64,000 bases of DNA, from the NCBI GenBank assembly GCA_030562195.1, contig JAUJPP010000012.1, forward strand, positions 20,088,001-20,152,000, in the 5' to 3' direction. Both the position numbers and the translations under genes were made by a program. Of this stretch, positions 48,049-59,292 are shown in pieces (the stretch's first letter is position 1; each line of letters begins with the position of its first letter). Under the pieces are notes generated by a model that ran no database searches, was not told the DNA's origin, and saw only the letters and a program-made list of their open reading frames with translations. The DNA comes from Nipponacmea schrenckii. Taxonomy: Eukaryota; Mollusca; Gastropoda; Lottiidae.

Positions 48049-50160
48049 TATACGCCCACATGACATGGGGGCGTATATTGTCGTCACCCACATCCGTCCG
48101 TCCGTCCGTCCACAATTGCTCGTAAACACTCTACACAGTGTAATTCTTGACGGATTTAGATGAAACTTAATATGAGTGTTTATGATCACGCAAGGATGAA
48201 CCCTATTGAAAATCAGCGAAATCGGAAAAAAATTAGTATGAGTTCGTGCCCTTGTTCTTGAATGGCTCGTAAACACTCTACAACGTGCAATTCTTGACCG
48301 ATTTTGATGAAACTTGGTGTGAGAGTATGTTATAACTCAAGGATAAACCCTTTCGAAAATCAGCGAAATCGAAAAACATTTAGTATGAGTTTTGCCCTTG
48401 TTCTTGAAAACGCGTTCAATTTTAGCTTGTAAACATTCTTGAGAGAACAATTTTTAATGGATTTTAATGAAACTTGGCCTGAGTATTTGTTATCACCCAA
48501 GGATGAAGCCTATTGAAAACCAGTCAAATCGAAAAAAAATTAATATCAGTTATTGCCCTTGTTTTTGAAAACGCGTTCAATTTTTAGCTTGTAAACACTC
48601 TACAAAGCACAGTTATTGACCGATTTTGACGAAACTTGCTGAAATTGTTTAATATCACCCAAGAATGAACCCTTTTGAAAATAGCATATATCGAAATATA
48701 TTTAATAGGAATTATTGCCTTTGTTCTATAAAATGTGTTGGATTTTTGCCTTGTAAACACTCTACAAGTCACAATTCTTGAGCGATTTTGACATAACTTG
48801 GCATGAGTATTTGTAATCACCTAAGGATGAATCCTATTGAAATTCAGTTAAATCGAAAAATATTTAGTATCAGTTATTGCCCTTGTGTTTGAAAACGCGT
48901 TCAATTTTAGCTTGTAAGCACTCTAGAAAGAACAATTCTTAATGGATTTTGATAAAACTTGGCTTGAGTATTTGTTTTTACCCAAGGATGAACCTTATTG
49001 AAAATCAAATAAATCGAAATATATTTAGTGTCAGTTATTGCCCTTGTGTTTGAAAACAGGTTTAACTTTTTAATAAATACTCTAGAAGGTACAATTCATG
49101 ACCAATGTTGACAAAACTCACTGAAATTGTTGGATATCGCAAGGGATGAGCCTAATTGAAAATTAAAATTATCAAAATATATCTAATATGAATTATTGCC
49201 CTTGTTCTTTTTAACGCGTTCGATTTTTGTCTCGTAAACACTCTACATGGCACAATTCTTGATGGATTTCGATGAAACTTGGTGTGAGAGTGTGTTATAA
49301 CTCAAGGATGAACCCTATTGAAAAGCGAAATGGAAATTTTTTTTAGTATGAGTTACTGCCCTTGTTCTTGAAAACGCATTCAATTTTAGCTTGTAAACAC
49401 TCTAGAAAGAACTATTCTTAATGGATTTTGATTAACTTTGGCTTGAGTATTTGTTTTTACCCAAGGATGAACCCTATTATAAATCAAATAAATAGAAATA
49501 TATTTAGTGTCAGTTATAGCCCTTGTTCTTGAAAACGCGTTCAATTTTAGCTTGTAAACACTCTAGAAAGAACAATTTTTAATGGATTTTGATGTAACTT
49601 GGCTGGAGTATTTGTTGTCTCCCAAGGATGAACTCTATTGAAAATCGAAAAATATTTAGTACAAGTTATTGCCCTTGTTTTTGAAAACACGTTCAATTTA
49701 ACTCGTAAACACTCTAGAAAGAACAATTTTTAATGGATTTTGATGAAGCTTGGCTTTAGTATTTGTTTTCTCACAAGGATAAACCCTATTGAAAATCAGA
49801 TAAATCGAAAAATATTTAGTGTCAGTTATTGGGCCTGTTTTCAAAACCGCTTTCAACTTTTGGCTTGTGAACACTCTAAACATTCATTTTTGACAAAACT
49901 CGCTGAAATTGTTTAATATCAACCAAGAATGAGCCTTATTAAGAATTAAAAATATCAAAATATTATTAAGGGTGAACCCTATTGCAAATCATAAAAATAC
50001 CGAAAAATATTTAATGGAGTTAGGTACAATTCTTGACAGTTTTTAATGAAACTAGAGACCCTAGAAAAAAATATATGGTGGAAGGTTGAATATTTCATTC
50101 CACTTTTGTAACCTTACTGAAAAGTTTTTATTTGAAATAAATGCTGCCAGTGGGCGTATA
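48049..50160. mobile_element. Putative non-autonomous DNA element with inverted ends and an internal 160-bp tandem array
   Basis: Left end TATACGCCCAC (48049-48059) and right end GTGGGCGTATA (50150-50160) are exact inverted repeats; the outer TA could be a TA target duplication, as made by Tc1/mariner-type transposases. Inside lie a (CCGT)n tract at 48093-48111 and about 12 units of 155-165 bp. Shared unit motifs: CTCGTAAACACTCTA, TTTTGATGAAACTTGG, CAAGGATGAACCCTATTGAA, AAATCGAAAAATATTTAGT and TTGCCCTTGTTCTTGAAAAC. No transposase. The short open frames within it are shadows of the repeat. Confidence 0.7.
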
Positions 50161-50164
50161 TTAC

Positions 50165-52090
50165 CTTGCCTGGCAAGCTATCTTTAACCTTATCATGACC
50201 CGATTTCAAATGGAAAGTTAGGCTCAATTTATTCTAGCATTTACAAGGTCGAGCTTAACCACGTCAGCTGTCCCTGTACCCGCTCAATTTCTAGCTCTAT
50301 CCAGGTAATGAAAAAGGTGGGTTAATCCCTTTAAAGAGATTTTGAATATTTCATCATTTTCTCATTACCCTATCATCCTAGATGTGACCTGTATGGGAAT
50401 TGACTGTCATGCATGACCGGGTGTTCATTAGAACGTGGTAAATAGGGCTCACCCGAATCAATCTCGAATACTAAGTCTCTTCAGTGAGTTATTAACGGGA
50501 TCGTTCATAACGATCTAGTTAATAAAGACTACCCATAAATTCATAATTTATGAATGTTTGTGTATCCGATTTGTTGACGTCGATAATATCGTTGACGAAG
50601 CGCATTAAAATTATAAAAGAAACAATCAAGCTTTTAAGTTTTAGTGCTTTTGGGGATTTAGGGTACACGTAAGCAGTTTTGACGTGGCATTGGCTATATT
50701 GGTCTTGGGTGTTGTTAGTGGGGGGAAAATACTAATTCGTCTCCAACCAATTTAAACCATTATTACAGTCAAAGGCTTTAAAAAGTTACCCTTATTTTTG
50801 TTTTTTAGGGGTTGTTTTAGAAGAGCATTGGTTCATAAGGAGAGTTCATGAAGAGTAGCGACACTGTCAGTGTGCGATGATACAAATTTTTTTTCAAGAA
50901 CAACATTTGTCTCTTTGAGCTCTTCGATAAGATATATTTTTATCCAGTATTTTCTCTAACGTTCCACGTTTTTATGACAAACATGCGTAGGCGTATTACC
51001 AATGCACCAAACAACCTTTCATGTTCCGTATCGCTCTATCTCCTATATAATATACCATTAAATAATTAATATACAGCGATACACCATACCAGTATACTGA
51101 TATTATTGATGGCTTCCAAATCAATACTTGTCAGTCCAGTAAACAATACAATATAAAATACCTGTAGGACTTCATCATTAAGGTCAAGGCTATATCTCAA
51201 GTCAAGGTCGCTGAGTGTAATGGTGCTGCTTTGAAAAGAAGCACTATATCTAAGGGCTTACTTCTGTCTCATTGAACTTACGAGGAAGACACCTTTTGAA
51301 ACTCGTATAATTTGCATTTCTCTGCAAATGAACCACAGGCTGGTTTATTAGTGATCAGGTAGCCTACTGCTTTTGCAGCATCTTTTGTAATAATGAATAG
51401 CCTACAAGGCTAACGAAAACGAATCTGCTGAGTGCATGCGAATCCGGATAAGGTCTTTAATTTAGTTTATATACGTCTATTTGATGCCAATGTAATTCAT
51501 ATTAGATTACAATCTCGTGACTTTCTTCTTTTTTTTAGACATTTTTATCTTCATTCTTATCTAACAGGTCCTTCTAGCGTAGCCATGTTCTCATTACGTC
51601 ATAATTAGCCAATCACAGCTTGCCATATACAACCCGTTTCTTGTATACGAGCATTCGGTTACTTCCGTAAATTTCCGTTACTCCAGTTTAAAATATACAA
51701 AATACGATCACGTTGGGTCGTGTGCTATATGAGCTTTAGCAAAGGTGTCGTCGATTTGGGTTGAGGTCACTCCCTTTAGCTCTTCAACACTGAACAAATT
51801 CTCTATTTACAAGATCTGTTCTCTTTCATTAAGAATGTAACAGATTTTGTTTACGGGAAGGTGATTCTAGGTTGTGTCTCGGGAGAGTGATTAAAACTGG
51901 ACAATATCCGATAAATCAATAGGGAACTGGTATACCATAGATTGTATTGATTTGCGGTAAGAGTAATTAACAGGGATATCAAAGGGGAAATGAGGTATAT
52001 GATACGTACATTATCAGAAATAATAGAACATGAAACACTGAAGGAATATCTCTGGTCCTAAGCTTTTTACATATTTATCAACAAATTCCA
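50165..52090. other. Intergenic, no gene seen
   Basis: No repeats or coding signal recognised. Confidence 0.55.
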
Positions 52091-52093
52091 TGA

Positions 52094-52423
52094 ACAGTGG
52101 TTCATTAAGTTAGATGCATGCTCGCTAACCTTAAGGAAGCGTTAAATTCCGGCAAAAGTCGGGAGGAACTTTTGGATCCCAGTTTCCCCTTGTCAGAGAT
52201 ACAGGTCAGAGGGACTGGCATGGAAAAAGCGTCTAGTCGTACGGATGGAACAATAAACAGAGGCCCAGCGTGCTACAGGCCGTTCAAGATCCCTTGACAG
52301 TTAGAAATCGCAAAAAGAGTAGGCTAATGCCGCTGCTAGTCATTGTAGACTGCAGGGAGTTGCCGTCTTCATTAGCTCATAGGTGTAGAAGAGAAGGGCG
52401 TAGAAATCCATTCATTTCATTTC
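52094..52423 (+). mobile_element. tRNA-derived SINE, full length
   Basis: Head GTTAGATGCATGCTCGCTAA, damaged B box (GTTAAATTCCGGC), GTTTCCCCTTGTCAG, GGGACTGGCATGGAAAAAGC, GTCTAGTCGTACGGATGG, AGGCTAATGCCGCTG, GTCTTCATTAGC and the ATTCATTTCATTTC tail. Confidence 0.88.
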
Positions 52424-52779
52424 TAAATCGGTAGAAAACATTCCGCCCAATCTAACATAAACTTCCATTTCATAAATGAGAAACCCTATACACATTACTA
52501 GTAGACCCTATATTAACTCCAGTTTGAAAACTATGTATGGACTTGTTAGCCTCGTACGAAAAACATCAAATAAAATTCATGAATGAATAATCCGGACCAG
52601 TAATTGAATTCAACTTAAGGCTTACACTAATCCAGCCTTTGAATCGTAGTTTGATTCAATGGGTTGGATCATACGAATAATTGAAAGATTTTAATTTGAT
52701 TTGTTTTTTTTTTCTGCAAGTCAGCAGGTTTCAACCTGACACGGAATGACCATGATCGATGACAAACGTTCAATCGTAA

Positions 52780-52900
52780 ATGTTCCGTGGGCGCTCTTCG
52801 ACATACCTCCGTCTTTACGGAACTATCGAGAGCTGTCACAGGCATGTGCTTCAATACAGATGGAGCTCTGTGCGTCATAGGTGAAAACCTCTTCAAAACA
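52780..52900 (+). other. Possible exon or pseudogene fragment, WD-repeat-like
   Basis: The plus frame reads SRAVTGMCFNTDGALCVIG, which resembles a WD40 strand (x-x-V-x-x-x-x-F-x-x-D-G-x-x-x-x-x-G), and a GTGAAA donor-like site follows. A stop lies at about 52760 upstream in this frame and no acceptor is evident. Could be chance. Confidence 0.2.
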
Positions 52901-54130
52901 TATCAAGAATTGGTAACCTTGTTTTCTAACGTTCTAAAGTGCAAAAAGATCCTTCACTTGCAATATAAAACTGAAACGATAAAAAGTCGCCTGCAGTAAA
53001 GTGCCGAAACGAAATAACGTCGCTTTCGGTAAAGTTCCAAAACGTTGCAAGATGTACACGGGAATTTTTTTAAATCTTCGGTGGACATCCGCAGAGCAGT
53101 TAATGTCCGGTTTCGCCCTATGAAATGAAGATCCCCTTTCTTTTTCTCAAAAACAATATTTTTATATACCCTCTCTCTAGGTCATTAATTCCCAGTTGGG
53201 GGCGCCACAAGGTCACCGAGAGGTCGACCATAAAACATAAAGAAAATGTTTGTATTCTGCTAATTCAAGGTCGCTTAAAATAATCTATTTTTCACACTTC
53301 ATCAAAATTTTGGCGACGATTTGGTGAAAATTATTGACACGGTCGATCTGAAGGTGATCGGGCAAACAGATCAATTGGCGTTTGTAGTATGGCAGCTTTA
53401 CAAATACCTATTAATGGATTTAAGGTTTGACCTCTTCGGGAGTTAGCAATATAAGCAATTATTGTATTGCACATTGCGTACACGGTGTATTCGATATGCA
53501 TCCTGTATGAGATTTTAAGTTTGTATACGGTTGGAACGGATCGTCATGGATCTGTTACGATAGTTTTATGCAATCTTTTGGAATTGACCGGAAGTTATTA
53601 TCCTGTACTACATCCGGTTTGTCTTTTATTAAGAATTGGGGGAAAATGAGTTGGTATAGATAAGGGTACTGGACTTCGTCAAGGAATCTCGAAGTTCCGA
53701 TGGCGTGGCACATTTCATATACGTTTACCATTGAAATAGCTATGTGCCTGAAGCTGCTGTAATACTGCAGTGCGTAAAACTCCATTTCATTATTACTACT
53801 TCTTTATGGTAGACAAGTGACAACAGCTTTAAAATTCACATTCTCATTAGGTCAGTGGCCTATAGTTGACAGGTCTACCTGTTTTATATTCAATCACCAG
53901 GTGTATTTAGTAGCGTATAAAACTGGGCAATGGACATTATCACTCCATGATACTCGACCATCAAGTCCATTTATCGTTATTTATTTATTAATATTTATAG
54001 TCATTGGTTCACTACAGGTAAACAGGTTTCTTCTCTAACTACAGTAGAGCTGGCCCATTTTGTCTCCTTACAGCTGAATAAACCCTTTTGCTTCCGGATA
54101 TACAAGATTCCGTCAGGTTAAGGCTAGGGC

Positions 54131-54442
54131 GAAATGAAACAAATTAAATGGAGTTTTACGTCCCACTTTTCTGCACCTTATGAGCTAATGAAGTCGAGCA
54201 ACACCATACAGTGTGCTATGAAGGAAATTTAGCCTGCTCTTTTTTATTTCAAACTGTTGAGGGATCTTTAACGTGCATAACCTGTAGCACACGGGGCCAC
54301 AGACGCCGTTTCCATGTTAGTCCCTCCGATCTGCATCACTGACAAGGGGAAACCGGGCTGAAAAATCCCAAAAAATTAAGAGATTTGCCGGGACCTACAG
54401 GTTAGCGCGCAAGCGTCTAACCCACTGGGCCACCACTGCTCC
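54131..54442 (-). mobile_element. tRNA-derived SINE, full length
   Basis: Minus strand: head GGCCCAGTGGGTTAGACGCT, CAGCCCGGTTTCCCCTTGTC, AACGGCGTCTGTGGCCCCGT, GTGCTACAGGTTATGCACGT, TAAAGATCCCTCAACAG and the GGGACGTAAAACTCCATTTA tail. The B box is diverged. Confidence 0.88.
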
Positions 54443-54454
54443 AAAGGCGAATCT

Positions 54455-54885
54455 TCCAATGAAGTGGGGGTAATTTTCTCTTTAAAAAGTTATTTTATTC
54501 ATACCCTATAATAATTTATTTTCCCTATATTAGTTATTATGCAGTATCTTGGGCTATCAGGTGGACCCAGGGGCACGTATGGATTTGGGGGTGGGGCCGA
54601 GATCCATCCAACTTATCATTTTCTGTGCTATATCACTGCCCTCGAGAAAGTGTAATTTTCGCATCAAAAACTCATTTATTCATAACCTGAAATACTTTAT
54701 TTTCCCGAGTTATTAGGCAGTATCTTGGGCTATCAGATGGGCCAAGGGGCGCGTATGGAATTATGTGGGAGGGGGTCGGGATCCACTCAACTTACCATTT
54801 ACTGTTCTATATCACTGCTCTCGAGGAAGTGGGAGTAATTCTCATTTATTCATAACCTGAAATAGTTTATTTTCAGTTTTTTATG
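54455..54885. repeat. Tandem repeat, about 190-bp unit, two full copies and one partial
   Basis: Units share CATTTATTCATAACCTGAAA, GCAGTATCTTGGGCTATCAG, a G-rich block (GGGGGTGGGG / GGGAGGGGGT) and TATATCACTGC plus CTCGAG. Confidence 0.88.
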
Positions 54886-55993
54886 ATGTGGGCTCGGTTT
54901 GGTGTCATGATTTATGTTATTGAGGGATAATTTATTGCTTTACAACATCAAAGAGAGACCACGCCATACTATAACCTTCAAACTACATAATAACCATTCA
55001 AACGTGTCTAATGTTATCAGAACGTGCTTGATTCCCATTGGTTGGTGAAAAAAATTAAAGGGACGAAGATATAGGATAATGGGTGATTTTGCGGTTAGCT
55101 TAAAAGTTGCTGACGAGTTAAAGTAACGGTGCGCCCAGTGCCTAAATAATGGCATAGGAAAAAGTAGCGGGTTGGTTTGGGTGTATTTTCCTTTTGAGGC
55201 TAGCGTCGCCTAAGCGTACCAAACGCGCCAGGTTTAGTCACGTATGAATAAGGCATTAGAAGTTGGTAGGCGGATGGTTAAGCCAAGGCGTGTGGCAAGA
55301 GTTTGGTAGGGTACACAATCTGGATCATACAATTCAATCTTCGTCGGAATATGATCCATTCTCATTGACAGTTTAACAATTTAAAGAGACGATGTATCGG
55401 AAAGTGTCAACTCGGAAGAGTTTGATTTGGTGGGAAGCTTCGCTTGCATCATCTTCGGGATAAGAATGCGGCTTTACTCACGGAAACTAACGAACATTGG
55501 CGAAGGTTGATCCGAATGGGAAGCTCAAGCAGTTTCTTGTGATTCAAGCAATTGACGTCATGACGTAAAGAACCAACGCTCTAGCCGCTATGTTGCAGAA
55601 CCTCACGATGACCTATATCGATTTTGGGGAAGGGAGGAATAGATTCTCCCAGATGTACAGGTCTAGTGAATTTTGGCTTACTTAAAAGCTGTCATAATCT
55701 CATTCACTACTTTTTATTTGGATGATATGTAGACAACGATGGAGGAAACACAAAACCCTGAGGATTGCCACATTTTTTGCTCGACCCTTTGACCTGTATG
55801 GATATAAGTCGAGTTGTTTCACCGAAATAAACTTGTTTATATGAAATATTCAGGATGGTTACGGTTTATTATTATGTAAATAACTGACATAGATCGTATC
55901 GTAACGATATGTATTTGAAGTTTGATATGGCTTAAAATAGGGAGTGGTAACTGGATTGTTTAGGGTCATAAACAGCATTAAGGAGTTGAAAAT

Positions 55994-56306
55994 AAAATGA
56001 AATGATATAGAGTTACACGTCCCCCTCTTCTTGAAGACGACCAACGCAATGGGATCAATTTTGTAAGACAGCGGCATTAACCTACAATTTTTGCGATTTC
56101 AAAATGTCAAGGGATCTTTAACATACACAACCTTTAGCATCCGAATGACGATACACTTTTCCCATGCCAGCCCCTCTAACCAGCATCACTGACAAGGGCA
56201 AACCGGGTTGAAAATCAGAAAGTTCGTCTTGACCTTTGCCAGGATTGAACCGTGGACCTTCAGGTTTGCGAGCAAGCATCTAACTCACTGAGCCACAGTG
56301 GCTCCA
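55994..56306 (-). mobile_element. tRNA-derived SINE, nearly full length
   Basis: Minus strand: GAGCCACTGTGGCTCAGTGA, GTTAGATGCTTGCTCGC, GGTCCACGGTTCAATCCTGG (B box), TTTTCAACCCGGTTTGCC, then body and the GGACGTGTAACTC tail. It is adjacent to the tandem array of its own head. Confidence 0.9.
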
Positions 56307-56690
56307 ATCTCAAGATATAGGAACAGTATCTCGACTTTGCTGGGAATGAACCCCGGACCTTCAGGTAAGCGAGCAAGCATCTATCTCACTGAGTCACAGT
56401 GGCTTCTCTCTTTTGATATAGGAACAGTATCTCGACCTTTGCTGGGAATGAACCCTGGACCTTCAGGTAAGCGAGCAAGCATCTAACTCACTGAGTCACA
56501 GTGGCTCCCTTCTCTTGATATAGGAACAGTATCTCGACCTTTGCTGGGAATGAACCTTGGACCCTCGGGTTAGCGAGCTAGCATCTAACTCACTGAGCCA
56601 CAGTGGCTCCCATCTTTTGAGATAGGAACAGTATCTCGACCTTTGCTGGGAATGAACCTTGGACCCTCGGGTTAGCGAGCTAGCATGCAG
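56300..56690 (-). repeat. Tandem array of the SINE tRNA-related head, about 107-bp unit, four copies
   Basis: Each unit on the minus strand has CACTGTGACTCAGTGAGTTA (A-box side), GCTTGCTCGCTTACCTGAAG, GGTTCATTCCCAGC (B-box variant), AAAGGTCGAGATACTG and TTCCTATATC. The unit contains no SINE body. Only the head and the sequence just after it were amplified. Confidence 0.92.
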
Positions 56691-56844
56691 TCATATTGAT
56701 GATCTAATTGCGTTATGATCAAAGACATACAAAATGTCAAATGCCCAGTCTATTACAGAACCAATTAGTGTAGTCGGTAACGGATGTCAATCGACTGTTA
56801 ATTTACATATTGAATCTATCAATCTTCTGATAGTAATAATTAAT

Positions 56845-56880
56845 ACGGAATGGAGTTTTACGTCCTTAATATAGTGGTCT
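56845..56880 (-). repeat. Isolated SINE 3' tail
   Basis: ACGGAATGGAGTTTTACGTCC with nothing of the body beside it. Confidence 0.7.
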
Positions 56881-57429
56881 ACATAAGAAGACTAATACAC
56901 CACTTCAAAGAAGGCTACTTCCAAAGTCCCCCCTTCAAAAGTACGCCAACTCTCAAAGTTCAATCGAGCAAGATACCTATAATACCTATATAGATTGAAA
57001 ATGACCATGGGGACAAACGTAAACGGTCAATTACCGACGTGAATAAAATATACATTATCCTTTTCATTCTGAATACCGAACAACAAAGCTATCAAGTATA
57101 CCAGTAATTAGTTATGTTGACTCTCATGGGACTCCCATCAGGTGTTCTGGTAGGTCGAGATACGAAGCCCAGAACAGACATTGTATTGTATTCGATATGG
57201 TAGAAAATATACAAAGGGGCAATGATTTGAGATTTCTACTGTATCAATAAACCCACACCGTTCAGAGCACCTTGTCAATATACACTCGTCAGTTATTTCA
57301 TGCGGAATATACACGAGAAATATCATGTCAAAAAAACAGAGCTGTGCTGAGCTTGCTATTAGTGCCTATGCCTATTTTATCAGTTTAAAAATGCCTGCTC
57401 TGCAACAAGTAGCCATATCAATACTTCAA

Positions 57430-57850
57430 TGACACAAGGATGTGACTATTGCAGTCAAGGTTCATAATAGCTTGACACTGTGAAGATGTGATACGAGAAT
57501 AGTGACTATTGTAGTCAAGGTATAAGTATGAAGTTCATAATAGCTTGACACTGTGTAGATGTGATACGAGAATAGTGACTATTGTAGTCAAGGTATAAGT
57601 ATGAAGTTCATAATAGCTTGACACTGTGTAGATGTGATACGAGAATAGTGACTATTGTAGTCAAGGTATAAGTATGAAGTTCATAATAGCTTGACACTGT
57701 GAAGATGTGATACGAGAATAGTGACTATTGTAGTCAAGGTATAAGTAGGAAGTTTGTAATAGCTTGACATTGTGAAGATGTGATACAAGAATAGTGACTA
57801 TCGCAGTCAAGGTATAAGTACATATGTTCTTAATATCTTGACATTGTGAA
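57430..57850. repeat. Tandem repeat, 73-bp unit, five to six copies
   Basis: Units start near 57487, 57561, 57633, 57706 and 57779. Shared sequence: GTGATACGAGAATAGTGACT, ATTGTAGTCAAGGTATAAGT, ATGAAGTTCATAATAGCTTG, ACACTGTG. The central three are almost identical. Confidence 0.93.
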
Positions 57851-58150
57851 AATGATATAAAAAGTAGGCCTATATCAATTTTGGGGCTGTTTTGTCTCGT
57901 TCACGCCTTCAGTACAAACCGGTTTGAAAATCCACAGCAGGACGTATCTTCAAGGACAAGAGGCCGTTATCAACTCGTGATTTTAAACTTTATGTTGTTG
58001 GTCGGGTAGTTCAGACTAACAGCGGGCAAGCTGAGACAATATTGTTATCTTAATAGAAGAATCATGTCTTCTTAAATGGATCATTCAACCACCTGGACAC
58101 TTGTTAATCTTATTGTTCGTACAAAACTTGAAAGAAAAACTGTCTTGATA

Positions 58151-58345
58151 TGAAATGGAAATCAAATGAATAGAGAATTACGTCTTACTCTTCTGCATCT
58201 TATGGGCTAATGGAGACTGGCAACGCCATGAAGTGTACAATGAGAGAAATATTACCATGAGGGCGGCATTAGCCTATGTTTTTTCGATTTACAATACTGT
58301 CGAGGGATCTTTAATGTGCACAGCCTGTAGTACACAGGGTCAAGT
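58151..58345 (-). mobile_element. SINE 3' half
   Basis: Plus-strand order GAGAATTACGTCTTACTCTT, CTGCATCTTATGGGCTAATG, GGCGGCATTAGCCTATG, GAGGGATCTTTAATGTGCAC, AGCCTGTAGTACACAGGG. The head is missing. Confidence 0.85.
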
Positions 58346-58540
58346 TAAGATCCCCTAGGAAACTTGTTTGCATTAGAAATCTTTATTTTTGACAAATGGA
58401 AAAGTCAACTTCACCCTGAGGTTAACAAGTTCTGCAGTTCACTTTCTTTTAGATTTCTTAGCCTATTCGTTTTGGACTTATGTAAAGGGAAATAACGCCT
58501 TTTTAGATAAGACTACAAAAAGATTAACTTTTTAAACTTG

Positions 58541-58546
58541 TTTATT
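58541..58546 (-). promoter_or_regulatory. Candidate GTF3C5 poly(A) signal AATAAA
   Basis: First clear AATAAA on the minus strand beyond both the real and the duplicated stop codons. Position is plausible; use is inferred. Confidence 0.35.
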
Positions 58547-58549
58547 TTA

Positions 58550-58640
58550 TCATGATGAATGAATGATGAAATGAATTTATGTTTATGAATAAATAATGAA
58601 AATAAATGAATGAATACATGAAAATGAATAAATGATTCAG
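58550..58640. repeat. AATGA/AATAAATG-rich microsatellite
   Basis: Imperfect runs of GAATGA, AATAAATG and GAATACATG. It probably belongs to the GTF3C5 3' UTR or just beyond it. Confidence 0.8.
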
Positions 58641-58876
58641 TAATGAAATGATCTATGACTGAAAATTCCAAACACTGTCTTATACTCCAAACCCTTCACA
58701 AGACCGTAGTTTAGGGGAAGGGGCATCAATAATTGTGAGGGGGGTGGGGGGGATGCTTGTGGGCAGAACCAATGATTTAACACTATCCAAAATTTGCCCA
58801 TGGGCTAAAAGGGCCTGTTCCTTCAGTCAGTCCCTCCCCCATTTAGTCACTTTAACAATTTGTCCTGCAACAAATT

Positions 58877-59010
58877 TCAAACACAGTCCAACATCTCTGT
58901 ATCTGTTTCTTTATCATCAGTTGCATCTTCGTAATCTTCCTCATCCTTGAAATGTTCTTCTTCATCCACCTCTGGTCCCTCTTCCCCGAGATGATCCTCA
59001 TTCTCCTCAC
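58877..59010 (-). pseudogene. Tandem duplicate of the GTF3C5 acidic tail, in frame, after the stop
   Basis: An ungapped copy of 59048-59181 offset by 171 bp, about 16 mismatches in 122 aligned bases by hand count. It keeps an open frame in the same register and the same end: KDEEDYEDATDDKETDTEML, then DCV and TGA at 58879-58877. It is joined to the original across a C-run (about 59027-59039 on the plus strand). It has no obvious acceptor of its own. It lies in the 3' UTR of the main transcript and could be a dead copy or an alternative end. Confidence 0.8.
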
Positions 59011-59047
59011 ACACTATACAAACAACCCCCCCCCCCCCCATGAGATT

Positions 59048-59292
59048 TCAAACACAGTCCAACATCTCTGTGTCCATTTCATTATCGTCAATAGCATCTT
59101 CGTAATCTTCCTCATCCTCAAATTGTTCTTCTTCATCCTCCCCTGATCCCTCTGCCCTCAGATGATCCTCTTCCTCTTCAGTTTCTTTGCCCTGCCCCTC
59201 AGTCACAGTGTCCTCAAAATCTTCTTCTGTGGCAGCTTCTAACAACTGAAACTCCCTCATCTTGGCCACTACATGCCTTGATCTTCTTGATG
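59048..59292 (-). CDS. GTF3C5: GTF3C5 last coding exon: acidic tail
   Basis: 245 nt, phase 1 in (G|CA = Ala), ending in TGA at 59050-59048. Encodes a basic start (ASRRSRHVVAKMREFQLL) and then a long acidic stretch ending DDNEMDTEMLDCV. In yeast tau95 the matching acidic tail is proposed to regulate DNA access to the winged helix (family knowledge). The acceptor CTTTTTCAG lies at the edge of a SINE fragment. Confidence 0.95.

Noticed and set aside
48031..49883. Several minus-strand frames sharing CRVFTS ends
   Set aside because: Repeated translations of the 160-bp array unit, not a protein family.
52669..52896. 75-codon minus-strand frame
   Set aside because: Overlaps the weak WD-like plus frame; neither has convincing borders and only the plus one was kept, at low confidence.
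56298..56486. Plus frame with repeated LLGMNPGPSGKRASI
   Set aside because: Translation of the tandem SINE-head array.
56300..56690. True tRNA genes
   Set aside because: A and B boxes are present but no cloverleaf with a proper anticodon arm and acceptor pairing could be drawn; SINE-derived head is the better explanation.
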